This document shows positions 13,662-15,622 of a stretch of 15,622 nucleotides of DNA, in pieces. A program made the position numbers and the translations under genes. Origin of the DNA: HGM12669 sp048527645 (GTDB taxonomy: Bacteria; Bacillota; Clostridia; Oscillospirales; CAG-272); the NCBI GenBank assembly GCA_048527645.1, contig DBGFNI010000005.1:1-15622 (forward strand), in the 5' to 3' direction. Positions within the stretch are counted from its first letter, which is position 1. Each line of letters opens with the position of its first letter. The notes under the pieces are model-generated. The model was not told the DNA's origin and ran no database searches. It saw nothing but the letters and a program-made list of their open reading frames with translations.

Positions 13662-13815
13662 GATCTGTTCGTGCGGATGAAAAAACGCGGCGTACGGACG
13701 GTATGACGGCGGCGCCGGCGTGTACATGCGCCCGCATATACACCCGCATGTAAACGGGTAGGGGAGCTGCCGACAATCCATCAAAGATTTTGCCCGAAAG
13801 GACGGTAACGGAAAA
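13662..13815 (+). promoter_or_regulatory. Leader RNA of the ACT-UPF0210 operon with alternative stems
   Basis: About 150 nt of untranslated leader. TACATGCG (13723-13730) is an 8-bp inverted repeat of CGCATGTA (13745-13752). The second arm overlaps another possible stem, ACCCG (13742-13746) with CGGGT (13755-13759), so the two cannot form fully together. I recognise no known riboswitch. The rest of the intergenic region (13492-13661) holds only the two divergent promoters. Confidence 0.35.
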
Positions 13816-14085
13816 ATGAAAGCGGTAATTACAGTGACCGGAAAAGACAGCGTCGGAATCATTGCCGAGGTCAGTGCGTGCTGTGCGCACCGCGGCGCGA
13901 ATATTGTCGATATCTCGCAAAGCGTTTTGAAGGAATATTTTGCCATGGTTATGGTTGCGCAGATTGACGCGCTGAGCATTCCGTTTGCACAGTTTGTAGA
14001 TGAGCTGGCTGCGCTGGGCAAGGATAGAGGCCTTGCCATTTATACCATGCATGAAGATATTTTCAATACGATGCACCGTATTTGA
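13816..14085 (+). CDS. ACT-domain protein, UPF0237 family
   Basis: An 89-aa single ACT domain. MKAVITVTGKDSVGIIAEVS is the first strand and the ligand-binding G-x-x-G turn region, followed by GANIVDISQSVLKEYFAMVM as the second strand pair. ACT domains bind small molecules, often amino acids, and regulate partners. Family members are commonly encoded directly before a UPF0210 gene, as here (22 bp apart), which suggests a functional pair; the ligand and reaction are unknown. ATG 13816 has AAAGGA 13 nt upstream, a rather long spacing, and no better start is visible. Confidence 0.9.
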   Translation: MKAVITVTGKDSVGIIAEVSACCAHRGANIVDISQSVLKEYFAMVMVAQIDALSIPFAQFVDELAALGKDRGLAIYTMHEDIFNTMHRI

Positions 14086-14107
14086 GAAAGGATGAACCGG
14101 TACCAAA

Positions 14108-15466
14108 ATGCTGAATACACAGGATATTCTTGAGACAATCAATATGATCCGGCAGGAAAATCTGGATATCCGCACCATCACCATGGGGATTTCTTTGCTG
14201 GACTGCGTCAGCGACGATGAAAACCGTCTGTGCGACAATGTATACGACAAGCTGACGCGCACCGCGGAGCATCTGGTGCAGACCGGAGAAGAACTGGAAA
14301 AGACATACGGCATTCCCATCGTGAACAAGCGCGTCTCCGTCACCCCTGCGGCGATTGTCGGGGGAAAGTTGTCCCCGGACGGTTTTGTGCACCTTGCAAA
14401 AACATTGGACCGCGCGGCGCAGACCCTGGGCGTGAATTTTATCGGCGGCTTCAGCGCGCTGGTGGAAAAGGGCGCGACCCCCTCCGATCAGAATCTGATC
14501 GCGGCAATCCCGCAGGCGCTGAGTGAAACAGACCGGGTCTGCTCGTCGGTCAATGTTGCCTCCACAAAGGCGGGCATCAATATGGACGCGGTTGCGCAGA
14601 TGGGTCATGTGATCAAGGAATGTGCGCGTCTGACGGCAGACAGAGAGTCTGTCGCCTGTTCAAAACTGGTGGTGTTTGCAAACGCTCCGCAGGATAATCC
14701 CTTTATGGCGGGCGCTTTTCACGGCGTCGGAGAGGGCGACTGCGTGATCAATGTCGGCGTTTCCGGTCCGGGGGTTGTGGCGGATGCAATCAAGCGGGCG
14801 GGCGCGTGCGATTTTTCCGCCCTTGCGGATACGGTGAAAAAGACGGCGTTCAAGATCACGCGCGTCGGTCAGCTCATCGCCTATGAAGCGGCGAAGCGCC
14901 TCGGCGTGCCCTACGGCATTGTGGATTTGTCCTTGGCGCCCACGCCCGCGGTGGGCGACTCTGTCGCGCATGTGCTGGAAAATATGGGACTGGAAATCTG
15001 CGGCTGCCACGGAACGACCGCAGCATTGGCTTTGCTCAACGACGCGGTGAAAAAAGGCGGCGTGATGGCGACAAGCCATGTGGGGGGACTGTCCGGCGCG
15101 TTTATTCCCGTGTCGGAGGACGCGGGCATGATCCACGCGGTTGAGGTGGGCTCGCTGTCTATTGAAAAGCTGGAGGCGATGACCGCTGTTTGTTCGGTGG
15201 GGCTGGATATGCTGGCGGTACCGGGAGATACGGCGGAAGAGGTGATCTGCGGGATCATCGCCGATGAAATTTCTATCGGCGTTGCCAACACCAAGACCAC
15301 CGCTGTCCGCATTATCCCTGCGGCAGGGAAAAAAGCGGGAGATCAGGTGAATTACGGCGGCCTGTTCGGATATGCGCCCGTTATGGCGATCAACACGGCG
15401 TCTCCGGCGGCATTCATCCGCCGCGGCGGCAGAATTCCCGCGCCGATTCACTCTCTGAAAAACTGA
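14108..15466 (+). CDS. UPF0210 (PFL-like, DUF711) family protein
   Basis: A 452-aa soluble protein with the family's usual length and N-terminus (ILETINMIRQENLDIRTITM), the conserved stretches VNKRVSVTPAAIVGG and GVNFIGGFSALVEKG, and glycine-rich segments such as INVGVSGPGVV and VDLSLAPTPAVGDSV. It ends with FGYAPVMAINTASPAAFIRR. It is called PFL-like for distant structural similarity to pyruvate formate-lyase; I see no glycyl-radical motif. The biochemical role is unknown. The pairing with an ACT-domain gene is conserved in many Firmicutes and suggests control by a small ligand. ATG 14108 has only a distant GAAAGGA, so initiation may rely on coupling. Confidence 0.92.
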   Translation: MLNTQDILETINMIRQENLDIRTITMGISLLDCVSDDENRLCDNVYDKLTRTAEHLVQTGEELEKTYGIPIVNKRVSVTPAAIVGGKLSPDGFVHLAKTLDRAAQTLGVNFIGGFSALVEKGATPSDQNLIAAIPQALSETDRVCSSVNVASTKAGINMDAVAQMGHVIKECARLTADRESVACSKLVVFANAPQDNPFMAGAFHGVGEGDCVINVGVSGPGVVADAIKRAGACDFSALADTVKKTAFKITRVGQLIAYEAAKRLGVPYGIVDLSLAPTPAVGDSVAHVLENMGLEICGCHGTTAALALLNDAVKKGGVMATSHVGGLSGAFIPVSEDAGMIHAVEVGSLSIEKLEAMTAVCSVGLDMLAVPGDTAEEVICGIIADEISIGVANTKTTAVRIIPAAGKKAGDQVNYGGLFGYAPVMAINTASPAAFIRRGGRIPAPIHSLKN

Positions 15467-15622
15467 CGGCACACCATATATCGGGGCTGCCCACAAACTG
15501 CACACAGCCCGTTTGCTTGCCGTGCGCGGGCGTGAGCGGGAAAGCGCATCACCTCAAACAGCGGCCCTTTACCCAAAGTCGGGCGGCGGGCAACGCCGTC
15601 TGCTGCCGTTTGCACGCGGCGG
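15467..15622. other. Right edge, no callable gene
   Basis: A weak inverted repeat GGGCTG/CAGCCC (15484-15489 with 15505-15510) followed by GTTTGCTTGC could be a poor terminator for the UPF0210 gene. The rest is GC-rich, and I see no supported coding frame, RNA gene or promoter before the window ends. Confidence 0.3.

Overview
The window comes from a Gram-positive anaerobe of the Clostridia type. The evidence is an infC gene with a non-AUG start and an attenuated leader, consensus sigma-A promoters, AGGAGG-like ribosome binding sites, a DivIVA-like protein, a GerS-like lipoprotein next to alanine racemase, and the ACT/UPF0210 gene pair. Base composition is mid-50s percent GC by eye, which would suit an Oscillospiraceae/Ruminococcaceae-like lineage. 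That placement is inference and no lower rank is supported. I see no mobile element, CRISPR array, tRNA or rRNA.

Layout. (1) 1-3333, minus strand: the translation block infC-rpmI-rplT is driven by a consensus promoter and controlled by a leader with a terminator and a competing antiterminator. After a terminator come a SpoU/TrmH-family RNA methyltransferase and dprA, which overlap by 4 bp; dprA runs off the left edge. (2) 3442-4454, plus strand: a single DivIVA-like coiled-coil gene with its own promoter, a striking 18-bp hairpin in its 5' UTR and a terminator. (3) 4620-11154, plus strand: an F-type ATP synthase operon in the order a-c-b-alpha-gamma-beta-epsilon. (4) 11109-13555, minus strand: a probable operon of a two-TM membrane protein, a lipoprotein and alanine racemase. 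It converges on the ATP synthase operon at a shared terminator. (5) 13627-15466, plus strand: an ACT-domain protein and a UPF0210 protein behind a consensus promoter and a roughly 150-nt leader. The last 156 bases hold no gene I can call.

The main discovery candidate is in the ATP synthase. There is no delta-subunit gene (atpH). Instead the alpha subunit carries about 72 extra N-terminal residues that match the C-terminal domain of delta, the part that contacts subunit b, joined directly to an otherwise complete alpha. The N-terminal six-helix domain of delta, which normally grips the alpha N-termini, is absent from the operon. The fusion could replace that non-covalent contact with a covalent one, but it raises a stoichiometry problem: three alpha subunits per enzyme against one peripheral stalk. 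An in-frame ATG at 6778 would give a delta-free alpha of ordinary length. The same operon has an a subunit with an extra N-terminal segment, a c subunit with a partial Na+ site, and several substitutions in normally conserved beta motifs.
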